A stretch of 60,000 nt of DNA from Branchiostoma floridae (lineage: Eukaryota > Chordata > Leptocardii > Amphioxiformes > Branchiostomatidae), in the NCBI RefSeq assembly GCF_000003815.2, contig NC_049990.1, positions 4,467,803 to 4,527,802 of the forward strand, in the 5' to 3' direction. Within the stretch, counting starts at the first letter, position 1, and each line of letters opens with the position of its first letter. The notes under the pieces were generated by a model that was given only the letters and a program-made list of their open reading frames with translations, was not told where the DNA came from and did not search any database. Shown here in pieces: positions 10,836-22,970 of this stretch. Position numbers and translations under genes: made by a program.

Positions 10836-12560
10836 GTGGTAAAATTTGGTTTCAGCAAGTTTTCGTCTAGTTTTCTAAGTCTTAAAAAGTCAACCTTTCT
10901 TGTTAATGCACTTAAACAAGATGAGCTTTACAGCAGCATTGGGATGAATTTCTTACAGATAATGCTATATCATCTGCGTCATCAGACGGAGCAGACGTAA
11001 ATGTAAATTTAGATGTCATTTAGGAAGTAGGCAAGGCGCCAAAATTTCTTTTCTGCATTTCTAAGATTTCTACTACCGGTAGCCATTTCTGTTTTTGCCA
11101 CAGGTGAGCATTCTCAAGCCTTTCTCCTTGTGTCGTATCTTTAATCTGTGCTGAAGACTTAGCATACTATTCCATAGTTTCTATGCAGAGACATAATTGC
11201 CATAATGATTGTTTAATCTACAAGTTGATGTAGACTTCCTTGGTATTTACTGTGTGTGTCCTGATCTCTCGGGACTGCTGCCAATGCTGTTCGAAAATTG
11301 AATGTAGATGCATGTTCTGCTCTTGTGTATTTCTTTATACCATACTTCCTTGCTTCTCCATCCAATGTTGCCCAGGCATGGACAGAATAGGCTTTTCTGG
11401 GGTAGTTTGCACCCAGTTTGTAAAGAATAGTTTCCTCCTAAAAAGAGGTTCTAAAACTGCTCTGAATTAAGGAACCTTGTACTATAAATGGAACAAAAAT
11501 CGTTCCTTTCTGACATTCTCCTTTACCTTGTACTAAAAAAGGAACAAAAACTGGTCCTTTCTGATGTTCCTCTTTGCACCCTGATATTTTCCTATACCTG
11601 CATCCCTGACATCCATGCTGCCTTCTGAAATAAGAGTGATGTATTGATTTGTGGTTCTTTGATTTTATGGGCCGCTAAAAGATGCATCAATCTTGTCTTG
11701 TCACTAAACAGGATACACGATCTTACTTCCTACTTGGTTTATCTCCTCGGAGAGAAAAAAAAACTCAATGTAAGCCTAGGATGAAAATGTAGGACTTAAA
11801 TGAAGAAAAGTTATAGAATTGATTGAAGATAAGAGCTTGCTGGCTGTGTCATCTACGGGGATGCAGCTTTCAGAAATCAGATGTTGCGAGCAAAATGGAT
11901 GGTTGTCACGTCTTTTTAGATTGTCCTCATACGACCCAAAGGTACAATTTCAATTGGGGTATTCAAACGCAATTCAATCTATACAACTGGATTAAAAAAA
12001 TGGAGATTTATTACCAGACGTCTCAAGTGACATCTATCACTCTTCTTCAGCATCACTAGAATGAACTGGCAGAACAATTCAATACAAGTATAGCTAATAT
12101 TGAAAAACTGGTTGAACCAAGTTGGGCACAAACTTGTAATAAACATATTAACTCCTAAGGATTGTATGCAAAAGTCACTCAAATGTAAGTCATGTGAGAC
12201 AACACCATAGGAACAAATATTGACCTTCAATGGGGGGTGGCGGGGTGGCTTGTGTTCATGAGAAGAAGGCATTGCCATCGGGTTGGCTTTTTAGTTACTT
12301 TACAACAAACATGGAAATGATTTTATTGTTGGAAACTTCTGGTAAGCAAGGATACATATCAACCACTGTCCTTGGTGCTGAACTTAGTGTTCTTCTGCGA
12401 TTACTTGCAAATGACCAGAAAGTGACCTATAACTCACTGTAGGTGATAGGCAAGTGAGTTATAAATCACTGAGTGTAGAAGATAGCTTTGCTCTTCAACT
12501 ATGTGTAAACCTAAGCCAAAATACCCACTACTTATCCATATAGTAAAGTTTTTGTAAACA
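10836..12560. other. No gene seen
   Basis: AT-rich sequence with one internal duplication: aaccttgtactataaatgga (11472) and accttgtactaaaaaaggaa (11524), each followed by acaaaaayygttcctttctga-like sequence. No coding signal was recognised. Confidence 0.45.
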
Positions 12561-12574
12561 CAATGTTAACCAGG

Positions 12575-12640
12575 GTAGTACACACATCCAATGTTTCGAT
12601 GTCTGTCAGACACCATCATCAGGATTACTTACAGATACCC
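12575..12640 (-). ncRNA. Hammerhead-ribozyme-like core (Penelope-type repeat)
   Basis: On the - strand, CTGATGA (12616-12622) is followed by a 7-bp hairpin (GGTGTCT, loop GAC, AGACATC) and then GAAAC. This is the conserved hammerhead core order CUGAUGA-stem II-GAAA. Penelope-like retroelements are known to carry minimal hammerheads with this kind of sequence. Stem III can form only 3-4 bp, and a convincing stem I and cleavage site are not visible. This is probably a degenerate copy. Confidence 0.35.
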
Positions 12641-13439
12641 ACTTATTATCCTCAAGCTCAAGTTAGCATATCAAGAAGTGCCCAGGTAGAGATTACCTTC
12701 AGGGTTGGCAGTTATGATTTTGTAACTGTAGCGATCATCTTCAAGTTGGTTTTGATACCATAGCATATTTTTTTCACTTTTAATTCACAATTAGCAACAG
12801 TGTAACAACCACATGGTAGTTCAAAACTATATTGTGTTTGCAAGGCTACTACATCACTTTATTCTTAGAAGTGACCTTTGATCTTGTTATTAATTCATCC
12901 TTAGCCTTTTTTACTACAACATATTTGTCACTTTGTGGGTAATTAAACTCAGCTTTACGGCCTGGACTGTCCATGTCTCGTGCCACCTGCATTTTTTATG
13001 AATGAACGAATCTTTGCGGTTTAAATTAGAGCCCAATTTGTTCCATCTCGCATCATTTTGATTGCTTGTTCTCAGAGGATGCACCAATTACAGCAGGATT
13101 TATCTCATTCATTACTTGTAAACTACCAGCTTTATTGCAGTGAAATAGTGCAGAACTGTGTAGACTTTCTTTGGATGCAGATCACGCTACAGTTGTTATT
13201 ACGGTTTTTTCTCTTGTTGGACTGGTCAGGAAGGGCATGCAATTCCTTCTCTACCCTTTCGTCTACTGATGCTCATAGTCTCACAAGTACAGAAACTACC
13301 ATGTGTAAGACGGCCCCAGCAGATGCAGCTTTTTGTTGTTTGGAGTTTAAGTCTCCTAGTAGGACTTCCGACCAAGGATGTAAGGGGTTCCTCCTACCCC
13401 TGACTAGTGCTTCATGCCTGAACATGCCCCTGGGGCCTG
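12641..13439. other. No gene seen
   Basis: Open frames here are short. The 138-codon frame at 13058-13474 runs into a SINE-like repeat and shows no domain. Confidence 0.4.
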
Positions 13440-13590
13440 CCACTAGCCGAAGCTTGGTACACATTTCCACCTGAGTTTAGTGAGGGAAGTCATGTTAAGT
13501 CTTTCCCAGAACACAAGATCGGCGACATGGCAGGATTTGAACCCTGGACTTCTTGGGCCTGAGCCCAACACGCTGCCACCTTAGTCTCAT
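13440..13590 (-). mobile_element. tRNA-derived SINE-like element
   Basis: On the - strand, aaggtggcagcgtgttgggc resembles a pol III A box. It is followed at tRNA spacing by the B box GGTTCAAATCC inside ccagggttcaaatcctgcc. The downstream body extends to about 13440. It is not a functional tRNA: no acceptor stem is evident. Confidence 0.6.
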
Positions 13591-13889
13591 GATCTAATGA
13601 TGCAAACTTACCGCTTTTCGCTTACCAGTCCCTTGACCGGGGGTGGTCGATGCAAACTACCTCCATGTATCTTATGGGTTAATCCTTTGAAGAAGACAGA
13701 ACCTTGGAGGAACATAAAACACTTCCCTCGTCCAGACCTTTGGTGTGAAATGGCCCCTGGTGTTGGCCACTGTCATGGCCCATTAACCACAGGCAGATGG
13801 GCCAGAAAATGGCCCAGTTTGCTGCCCCACCTTTCGGACGGATTAAGCCCCCTTCATCTTTCTCCATCTCTCCTTGTAATATCCATCAC

Positions 13890-14075
13890 GGAAACCGGGA
13901 CCTACAGTTCGAGCACAGTAGGGGCATCTTCTCTGGATAGTTTTAAAAAACGCTTGCAGATAGATGTGCAAAAGTTAGGTGTGACAGGTTGTTCAGTAAT
14001 ATAACCAGCTGCTGCCACACCACGTGCCTGCGAAGCTGGTGTGTTACGCCGAAGGGCGGTTATACTGGCTATATA
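13890..14075 (+). repeat. Transposon-tail repeat, + copy of an inverted pair
   Basis: The segment includes agatagatgtgcaaaagtta, ggtgtgacaggttgttcagt and gctggtgtgttacgccgaag. It recurs inverted at 14984-15076, and its end recurs at 59423-59475. The upstream in-frame residues SLDSFKKRLQ resemble C-terminal ends of invertebrate LINE proteins, so this is probably a LINE 3' end. Confidence 0.6.
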
Positions 14076-14983
14076 GATACAGATGCAGAAACTTACGGTT
14101 GCTCTCTGTCAGATTTTTAAAGTTAAGTTGTGGAACAATTGTCCTGTATTTTCAGTGCCAGGTCTTTTAAAATAGACAGCCAAGTACTATAATCTAATAG
14201 TTATAAAATCAGTAAAAGTGGATTTTGTTTTAGACAATTTTTGGTCATTTACCAGATATAACTTTTTTTTAAAGAAGTCTGGTTTCTTTTGAAATTCAGC
14301 TCGGACTGATTGTCAGAAACTTTGACACAATTTAATGTGCATCTTATATGCAGACATGTTCTTGTAAAATTTTGACAAGGTAAGGATGTTTCCGTGCTTC
14401 AATTCTACATGTACATATAAGGGAGTACTGCAAGGAGTAGTGCAATGTCCAAAGTAGGCCTTACAAGTTTATCCCAAAGTAGAAAAATGGTGCAGCTGGC
14501 ATTGAGTGTGCTATAATTCATGAAGCACAGACCATATGTGTATATGAATTGTCCATCTGGTGTTGTTTTCCAGCTGAGTCCAGTGAAAAGTGAGCCACTT
14601 TCATCTAATGAAAGTCCCAGAAACTGTTCCATTATGTAAAAATTACCCCTGATTACATGATACCAAATCCGATCTAGTGGTAAGATAGATGCTATTACAA
14701 ATCAAAAACACATCGAAAACCCTCGGAACATCTGCTACCACCTTTGTCATGTGTTTGTCAGGAGAATTTCAGATTCAAGTTCTGCAGAGAAGCAAACTTT
14801 CTCTCTGTCTCTGTCTCCCTATCTCTGTTATGTTTGTACTTATTACATTTTGCTAACATTCTACTTTAGCTTATGTCATAGATCCATTTTTTTCCTTCTT
14901 GACCTAAATTTTAGGTTAGGTGCACCAGTCCTATTCCTAAACAAAAATTTCGAGCCCCCTCTTTTGAGCACTGTTTCTTTATA

Positions 14984-15076
14984 GCCAGTACAATCTCCCT
15001 TTAGCATATCACACCAGCTTGTTATATTACACCGAACGACCTGTCACACCTAACTTTTGCACATCTATCTAGTACT
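14984..15076 (-). repeat. Transposon-tail repeat, - copy
   Basis: Reverse complement of 13956-14071 with moderate divergence (tatagccagtacaatctccc ... cctgtcacacctaacttttg). With that copy it brackets an unremarkable 0.9-kb segment. Confidence 0.65.
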
Positions 15077-17670
15077 TGAATGCTAGTGACAAAAGTTTGC
15101 AATGAATAGTTGAATGGCAGCGTTCAACAAGTACACACATTTTTTGTTAGAAATTGCACCATAATTGTTTCCTATTACAGATTATACAATGGCCATACGC
15201 AATGAACCATGTGACTTATTTCCCCCAATTTCACTGATTTAGGATGGTCTCATCTTACCTTCTCCTTTTTTCTTGATTGCTTCCCATTTAAATGGCAGAT
15301 AATTACATTTGCCCCATTTGGACTGTACAACCTCCAGCTGAGTTTCCATATGGCTCTATATTAAGTTTCCCTTTGACTCAAGATGAACTTTTTTGCCAGA
15401 ACATGGGAGTTTTCTTGGGTACAGTGGCATCATATGGCCTACCAGCTATGCTAGTGGACACAGATTGAGAGGTATGTTTGTGGTCATGGGTCTGATTCTT
15501 TGCATTGTTAATGACAATGATGTCAATCCCTGTCTTTGTCACACGTATGTTTTCTATGTCTCTAGCATATGTATGTTTCTAAGCTCTACGTACATGTAAC
15601 TTGCCTTCGGGCACGAACCTGCCAATAATAACTTTTGAAAAATAGGCCTTAGCAGAGTTACCAAGTACAGAACCAAAACACCAAAATGTTTATGAGTAAG
15701 AAGAATCATACAATGGACAGCTTTAGAGGATAGAAAAACCTTTTCTTTGGCTGAAAGTTTGCTCAATTTGTCATCCACGTGTCAAACATAATCACAACAT
15801 TTGCCTCTCTACATCTTGTATACCTGCCAAATTAAAAGACTGTGATTTGATTACTTAAGATTTGTGGACTGAATCTAGTTTTTAAATTTCCTACTAGCAT
15901 TGCCAATAGGAAGAGCTGCACGCACCCCAGTATGTACAGCAATTGGTTGTCAGCGGAATTGCATGGCCTCCAGTCTGCCTCACCACATTTCAATCCCGAA
16001 GAAATCAAATTCAAGGCCTCGGAATTGTTCTGCAATAGTCTTGCAATTTCATTTTGCCTGTCTCCGGGTTCAGATACTGCAAGGTAATGTAGTAACATTG
16101 CAGGATGTGACTGGTAATAATTCAATAATCTCCAACCGCCAGTACATGTAATATACCGGGACTATCTTAAACTGGCAGGAAGCCATTGCAAGCAATGCAA
16201 CTCATCACCTGAAAACGACATCAGCATTCTTATACTGAATTACTTGGTAAGACATGCTACAAAATTCTTGAAGAGAGGACTTTGTGTATTCAGGAAAATC
16301 ATGCACTACAGTAACTGTGAATGTACTACTAGACAATAAGATCATGTGCTTTACAACTTTCGTCTGTCAACTGTGAAAAATATAGTCTTGGAAAAGAAGT
16401 ACAATAAACATCAGTTATAATTAACAGACCTGAGAACGTAAATACTCTGTTTGAATTGACAGGAATTGTTCAGATTTAACACATTCAGGTTTCCCTATGA
16501 ATTTAAAAGCTTGGGGATAGGGACTTTAAGGGCTTTTATATAATTACTATTACAGACCTGTTTATTTGAGACAGATGTTTTTAATTTTGTGTAGTATTCT
16601 AGTGGAGTTTTTTTTCGAATCTATCAAAGATCTCACCACTTTTTTCTAAAAGAGAGGGATATAGAATGGCCCAAATCTATCAGGTGAAAACTTACAGCTG
16701 GGTAGCCATTACTAATAGCTGTTGTCTACTTGTGCAGCCTTTGCTACATGTTATTCTTACAAGTAACATTAGGAATAAGCGTCAATGTCCTCATTTTCAA
16801 AGGATAGGAAGTCAGTCATGACAGAGACAAATCCGGTGGAAGAGCGGATTGACGGTTTGGATTAAAGCGTGTGGAATATTTTACCGTTCTGTGTCAGGTT
16901 TGTGTCATATGCGGTCTGTCTTGTCGGCACCGAAGGGGACTGGGGTCAGGTGCCTTGGTGTATGTAGGAAATTAGCACAATGAGTCATGTAAAGGAGGAG
17001 GTTTCTCAAATACAAGGATATACTTTAGAGAGAATGACCTGAAAAATTACCTCATAAAAAATTCTTCATGTTATATGTGACATCAATACTGTGATATGCC
17101 CACGTGGGGTGGGTGTGTAAAGCCCATGCATATAAACTTTCGTTCATTCATTCATACATGCAGAAGGACACACATACGCACAGACAGACAAGCAAAAAAT
17201 AGTAGTCTTCACTCCCTTGAACTGAAGGAAAATATTGTACCAACACTTGCTTCATCCTGAGCCTTGTTAGACCTTCCTCTTTTAGGGCTATTTCTTTAAG
17301 ACTACCAGTATTTGTGAGAAGGAACTTTTGTATTTCAAGCAACAGTTAACAACCATTGTATGTGACTGGGGCTAATTCAAAAACTTTATCACACCTCCTA
17401 GAGCAAGATAAAGGAGGCCGTGCCATTATTACAAACATTCAACAACCCTAAAACGTCTTTCATCCCCAATCGTTGAGCCCCGTTCACGTACAAAAGTCCA
17501 TTTCCCCAGCTATACTGTCGCCTGTTGTCCAATTTCATCTCCGGGCAGTTACTCGCTTTTCGGCTACCGGCAAGATTGATTGGTCGAAATCGTCTCTCAT
17601 TACCGGCGGGTATCATGTCGTAAAACATCAGAACTCTGGGGATGGGACGGGGAAGAATTACAGCTAGTTG
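15077..17670. other. No gene seen; two CpG-bearing blocks
   Basis: Mostly AT-rich. The blocks 16800-16960 and 17460-17620 have higher CpG content and no repeat structure. The second holds two CCAAT-type words (tgtccaattt, gattggtcga). They could be conserved non-coding elements. No exon could be defined. Confidence 0.35.
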
Positions 17671-17685
17671 GTGCAGTCCCAGGAT

Positions 17686-18480
17686 GACTGTTGGGTTGAG
17701 CCTCTTTCAGAGTGTTTTTGCTGATATATGAGGGGTTGTTATAGGTGTTTCATTGCTCAATAGGAAGTGCAAGCCTGTATCTGTTATGTTTAAAGAGTGT
17801 GATGTGAACAGTAAGACTGTAGAAGACCAGAATCTAGTGTTAATTCATGGTCATAGAGCTTTCAGATTGATGTTTGTTTTCTCCAAATGTAGTTCAGTTG
17901 TAGTAGGAAAACTCTGAAAGTTTCATTCTATCATGCTGAACATCTAGTAATGTCTTCAGAAATCACTTTTTATATCATTGATAAGAGTCACAATTGGCCT
18001 GTTTAGTCCCTGGATGACTGTTGGGTTGAGCCTCCTTCAGAGTGTTTTTGCTGATATATGGGGGGTTGTTATAGGTGTTTCATTGCTCAATAGGTAGCAC
18101 AAACCTGTGATGTACATTTTGTACCTTTTATGTTTGGCTAGTACCTGTCTACACAGTGTGATGTGAAGGAGAACTGTAAGACTGCAGATGACCGGAATCT
18201 AGTTTAATTTGAATTTATGGTCATAGAACTTTCAGATTGATGTTTGTTTTCTCCAAATGTGGTTCAGTTGGAGTAGGAAAAAACACTGAAAGTTTTATTG
18301 TTCATGCTGAACATCTTCCTTTCAATATCACTTGTTATATCATTGATAAGAGTTACGATTGACCTGTGTATGGTCCCTGGATGGCTGTTGGGTTGAGCCT
18401 CTTTAAGGATGTTTTTGTTGATGTATGAGGAGTTGTTACAAGTGATGTCATGCAATGTTATTGAAAAAAGCTCTATGATC
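17686..18480. repeat. Tandem array, about 330-367-bp period, three copies
   Basis: The landmark gactgttgggttgagcctc occurs at 17686, 18016 and (as ggctgttgggttgagcctc) 18383. It is followed each time by a gagtgtttttgctgatatat-like segment and, in the first two copies, gttataggtgtttcattgct. The third copy is the most diverged and is cut short. Confidence 0.87.
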
Positions 18481-20750
18481 ATAAATTAAAAACTAGATAT
18501 CGACCGTCTACAGTCCTACAGGTAATAAGTAGCAGAATCCTTTAATTCACCCTGAGTGTATGTTTGAATGGTGCTAAGATCGTAACTTCATATCACGTTG
18601 AACTATTTCTTGACAACTTAAGCATTAGAGCTGACATATTTGCCTCTAAGTACATTTGTACATAGTCATATACTTACACTTTTCAACACATACAAAACTT
18701 TCTTTGTACAAGCCAGGCTAGAATTTGATGTATACTTTCAATCATTTGGACAGATGCTATACTCTATTTCCATAACCATGTTGTACATTTCTAGGTCTTC
18801 ACAACTTTTCTTTCTAAAGTAAAAGGACCATTTAGAAACTTGGGATGTGCAGTTTCATAAGAATTATTTTGACAAATTGTACCCTCAGATTTGGCTTCTA
18901 GAGAAATGTAATGCCCCTTCGGATTATCACATGTTTTATGTTTTATTTTACAACAGCGGAGTTACTGGTTCTAAAAAGGTGTCCGGCACTGTTTGGGTCT
19001 AACAAAGATGCAATTTGACGACATGGTGATCCTTTATTGCAATTTTCCATTTCTTCGAGGAATGAGTTACGACTTTATGGAGGGTAAAAGTTCGAAGGCC
19101 TATACACCTTGTAGTCAGTCAGGATACCGTCTTTTGAAGTGATGTGAGTGGATGGGGAGAAACGGGTCCAGAACAGGTAATATCAGTGTTTTTAGCGTCA
19201 TTTTTTCATTGATTTGTATGTTCTTAGCTTCATGTTTTATATCATAAGGTAGGATGTGAAAACAGTTTTTACTGAGCAGAAGGCTTTCTGTTACCGTGTG
19301 AGTTATAGACATTTTTCTAATGGAAAGAGACAGCTAATGCTGCTGATACGACTTAGAAATGTATACTATTAACAATCTTAGTGTAAAAATTTTTATGTTG
19401 GAACTTTGATAATTACAATCATGCAACCATCTTTCCTCGCTTTTCAGTTTTCAACTTTTCTGTGCAAAGTATTTTCCAAGAAATCATTCTTTATGTAATT
19501 CTATCTTGCCTGGTATCACTCACTCACTCACCATCCATGGTTATATCCTGGTATAATGTTACATAATATTCTTCCAGTGTTTTTGTATTGCAAACATCAG
19601 AATGCCTCTGCCATTAGCATCTTAGCTATAATGATGTTAAAGCTTCGGAAATGACTGTTGTTATACCGTGGCTATCCCCTAACACTCAATCATACTTACC
19701 CATCTATGACTTAGGCTTTGGGTGGGAACATTTGCATCAGCGGCAACTGAGTTGTCTGGCCGTGACCCTTTTGATCCTTGTGGCAGAGAAAATGGGCGCC
19801 AGATTTGCAGCCTTCCATTATGGGGTAATGCTAATGGTCTGGGCAGAAATTATCTGACTTTTCCCGCTCACGATGTAAGAGATGTTTCTAATTTGTACCC
19901 TTTGGCAGGAAAAACAAGCTAAGATTTGGTTCTCAGAACTTTGCCTTGTCAACATCACCATGCAAAGGATTTAATGTGTAAAACTACAAGCTGGTCTAAT
20001 GCCTCTTCAAGCTTTTAGACTTTTATCAGTTAAAATGATTTTTTCAGGCATAGAGATGCGTTAGACTTCTTCTTTTTGCAAAATTGTAACTTTCAACATG
20101 CATGTTTATTGCTTGATACAAATGTAGTTGCACTAATACTTCTCAGGGATTGGTTCTGATGAAATATGTAGCCTGTGCAATATTTTAGACTTAAATGTCA
20201 CATTTACCAGATATTTCTGCCAGTCTTTGCTCTCAATATTAGGTGCTAATTTCAGTTTTAAAGTGACCTGGTCTATCAGTATTTCAGAATGATCATAAGG
20301 TTTTTAGTCTGTGTAACTTTGCAAAGTTTTACAATTATTTCACAATGATTGTCACATGGTTTTCGGACCTCAAGCAACTGGATATAATTTTGGAAACGGT
20401 CAGAGAAACGGCATCTTTTGTCAGTGACACTGGAGAAAGATTTGTAGTCTTTGTAACTTTGCCAAGCTTTACAATTGTTATGTAACTTTTGATGTATGGT
20501 TGTATTACTTGTCCTGACATGTTCTATTTCTGAAAATGTCGTGCGTGGGTAGATAACACCAACTGTTACTGTGGGATGTTGAATGTCGTCGTAATCCGCG
20601 TAGATGGACCATCGCTATTTTTGGTTTCACAAGCAGAAATCCATTAAGTAACTAAAGAGGCTAGGGACATAAAAAATGCTGTGTCACAAAGTACGTTCAT
20701 GCCATGCGAATTCAGTACGACTATTTCTACACAGAGAATACTGCAGTTGA
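18481..20750. other. No gene seen; candidate conserved block at 19640-19890
   Basis: The block at 19640-19890 is richer in GC. It contains the POU octamer ATTTGCAT (19730-19737) and a ggtaatgctaatgg homeodomain-like word. Nothing else was recognised. Confidence 0.3.
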
Positions 20751-20751
20751 A

Positions 20752-21845
20752 GCCTAAAAATGGTACAAAATTCTAGACATTCTGTGACTTGATTGTGAGG
20801 CTAGAGGCTTTTTTTTATTGTTTTAGCCAAAATTGGCAAGATGTCTTGAAGTTCTTTTTTTTCACCTGTGCATGCATGGAGAACTGGTTTGAAAATTAAG
20901 TTCAGTTTATTGAATACTAGATGATTACTTGAAACGTCTGACTGTTTGCAAAATCATATCCAGTTGCTTGTTGGATGAGTAACTGCTTTTTGGCATATAT
21001 TATTACCTGGATGTCTTATCTACATCGACAATGATCGATGATCGTACATATTTTAAAGACTTAACACTCTGACAATGTTTTAACAAAACTACCATTGATT
21101 GTGCCTTTTAGAATGTATGTTTTGAACGCAAACTTTGCTTCCAAACTTCTAAGGTACTAGTACTACTATCCAGTTTGAGATCACAAATAGTATTTACTTT
21201 GAGATTACTTTGTATCATCACCCTCAGCCCCCCCCCCCCAAAAGTTGATGTTAACAGAAATGCCATTATCATTCTGTTTTCAAAACAAACTACACCTTAA
21301 GTCCATTTCAACCGATAATCCTTCCAAGAAACCATCTTCCACACCTTCGAAGGGTAGATGACAAGCCAGAGGCACTTACAAAAAATGTACCTCATTACTG
21401 CATGAAGCCTAAAAATGGTGCAAAATTCTAGGCAGTCTGTCTTGTGACTTGATTGTGAAGCTAGAGGCTTTTTGTTTATTTTAAGCTTTGGAGGGTGAAA
21501 TTTGTTGTTTTTTTGCCAAAGCAGACATGATATCTTCACTATATGTTTCGAAAGTAAACTTTGCTTGTAACTTGGTACTACATGTACTACTTGCCTTGAG
21601 ATTGCACATCATACACTTAAGCCCCCCCAAAAAAGTTGATGCTAACAGAAATGCCATCATCCTTCTGTCTTCAAAACAAACTAGTACACCTAAAGTCTGT
21701 TTCAACTGATAATCCTTCCAAGAAACCCCTGATTATCTAACTCCATATACCACAGTTGCAAAGCCCAGTCATTTAGATGTACACTCCCGATACATCTTCC
21801 ACACCTTGGAAGGGTAGATGACAAGCCAGAGGCACTTACCTCATT
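20752..21845. repeat. Diverged tandem duplication, roughly 650 and 440 bp
   Basis: gaagcctaaaaatggtacaa (20752) recurs at 21404. A gatgttaacagaaatgccat segment (about 21247) recurs at about 21638. tgataatccttccaagaaac (21311-21330, one mismatch) recurs at 21707. gaagggtagatgacaagcca (about 21350) recurs at about 21810. The order is conserved, so this is one tandem duplication with insertions. Confidence 0.78.
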
Positions 21846-21929
21846 ACCGCATGGCTGTTTTACACCTAAGATGATGATGGTTGTCCGTAAGCCTTTCCGT
21901 AATGCCCCATTAACGCTGCTGAGGCTGGA

Positions 21930-22496
21930 GAGAGCTTTTTGTCTGGTCTTTGCTAAACTTCTTGTCATTTCGTGGGCCACGAAAAGTTAGTTTCTGGTTT
22001 CACAAAGCAGGAGAGCTTTTTGTCTGGTCTTTGCTAAACTTCTTGTCATTTCGTGGGCCACGAAAAGTTAGTTTCTGGTTTCACAAAGCAGGAGAGCTTT
22101 TTGTCTGGTCTTTGCTAAACTTCTTGTCATTTCGTGGGCCACGAAAAGTTAGTTTCTGGTTTCACAAAGCAGGAGAGCTTTTTGTCTGGTCTTTGCTAAA
22201 CTTCTTGTCATTTCGTAGGCCACAAAAATTTAGTTTCTGGTTTCACAAAGCAGGAGAGCTTTTTGTCTGGTCTTTGCTAAACTTCTTGTCATTTCGTGGG
22301 CCACAAAAATTTAGTTTCTGGTTTCACAAAGCAGGAGAGCTTTTTGTCTGGTCTTTGCTAAACTTCTTGTCATTTCGTGGGCCACGAAAAGTTAGTTTCT
22401 GGTTTCACAAAGCAGGAGAGTTTTTTGTCTGGTCTTTGCTAAACTTCTTGTCATTTCGTGGGCCACGAAAAGTTAGTTTCTGGTTTTACAGCATAA
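21930..22496. repeat. 81-bp tandem array, seven copies, nearly identical
   Basis: Copies start at 21930, 22011, 22092, 22173, 22254, 22335 and 22416, exactly 81 bp apart, each beginning gagagctttttgtctggtct (last copy gagagttttt). They differ by only a few substitutions, so expansion or homogenisation is recent. Because 81 is a multiple of three, one + frame (21950-22570) stays open and encodes a 27-residue repeat. I regard that as a consequence of the period rather than proof of a protein. Confidence 0.95.
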
Positions 22497-22699
22497 TTTT
22501 CATCCTTCGTCAAATGTTATTGTTCGTATTAGACACACGCTTTGCCCAGTTGAGAGTCCAACTGCCTTGAAGAAACTCGTAAAAAAAAAAGAAATTACCA
22601 TAATTTAAGGACATGCACCAATTACCATCTTTCACTCTATTGTGTGCTTTGTATCATATACATGCATGTATTTGGCAACATGTGTTATATATCTCTAAG

Positions 22700-22970
22700 A
22701 AAGACGGAGGTCAATGGTGATGTCTATTTTGTCTTATAAGACTTTCCAAAATTTCCAGTTTTCTTTCTGTGCCACAAAACAGCTAATTTGGGCATTCGGG
22801 GTCATAAGAAGTCAGGTCTGCCTGCCAAAGTGCTCTCCCCGAAAGGAAAGCCGGCACGGAGATGAATTAGTGCCGAGGATCAGCTTCATTACTCCTGTCT
22901 GGTTCCTGGGGACGTCAGCGAGCTCCGGGCGCGGCGAGCGTGTGATCAACCCTGGCAGGTGTGGAGATGC
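22700..22970. other. GC-rich unique block
   Basis: About 22830-22950 is unusually GC- and CpG-rich (ctccgggcgcggcgagcgtg) and has no similarity to the flanking arrays. It could be a regulatory element. Confidence 0.25.
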
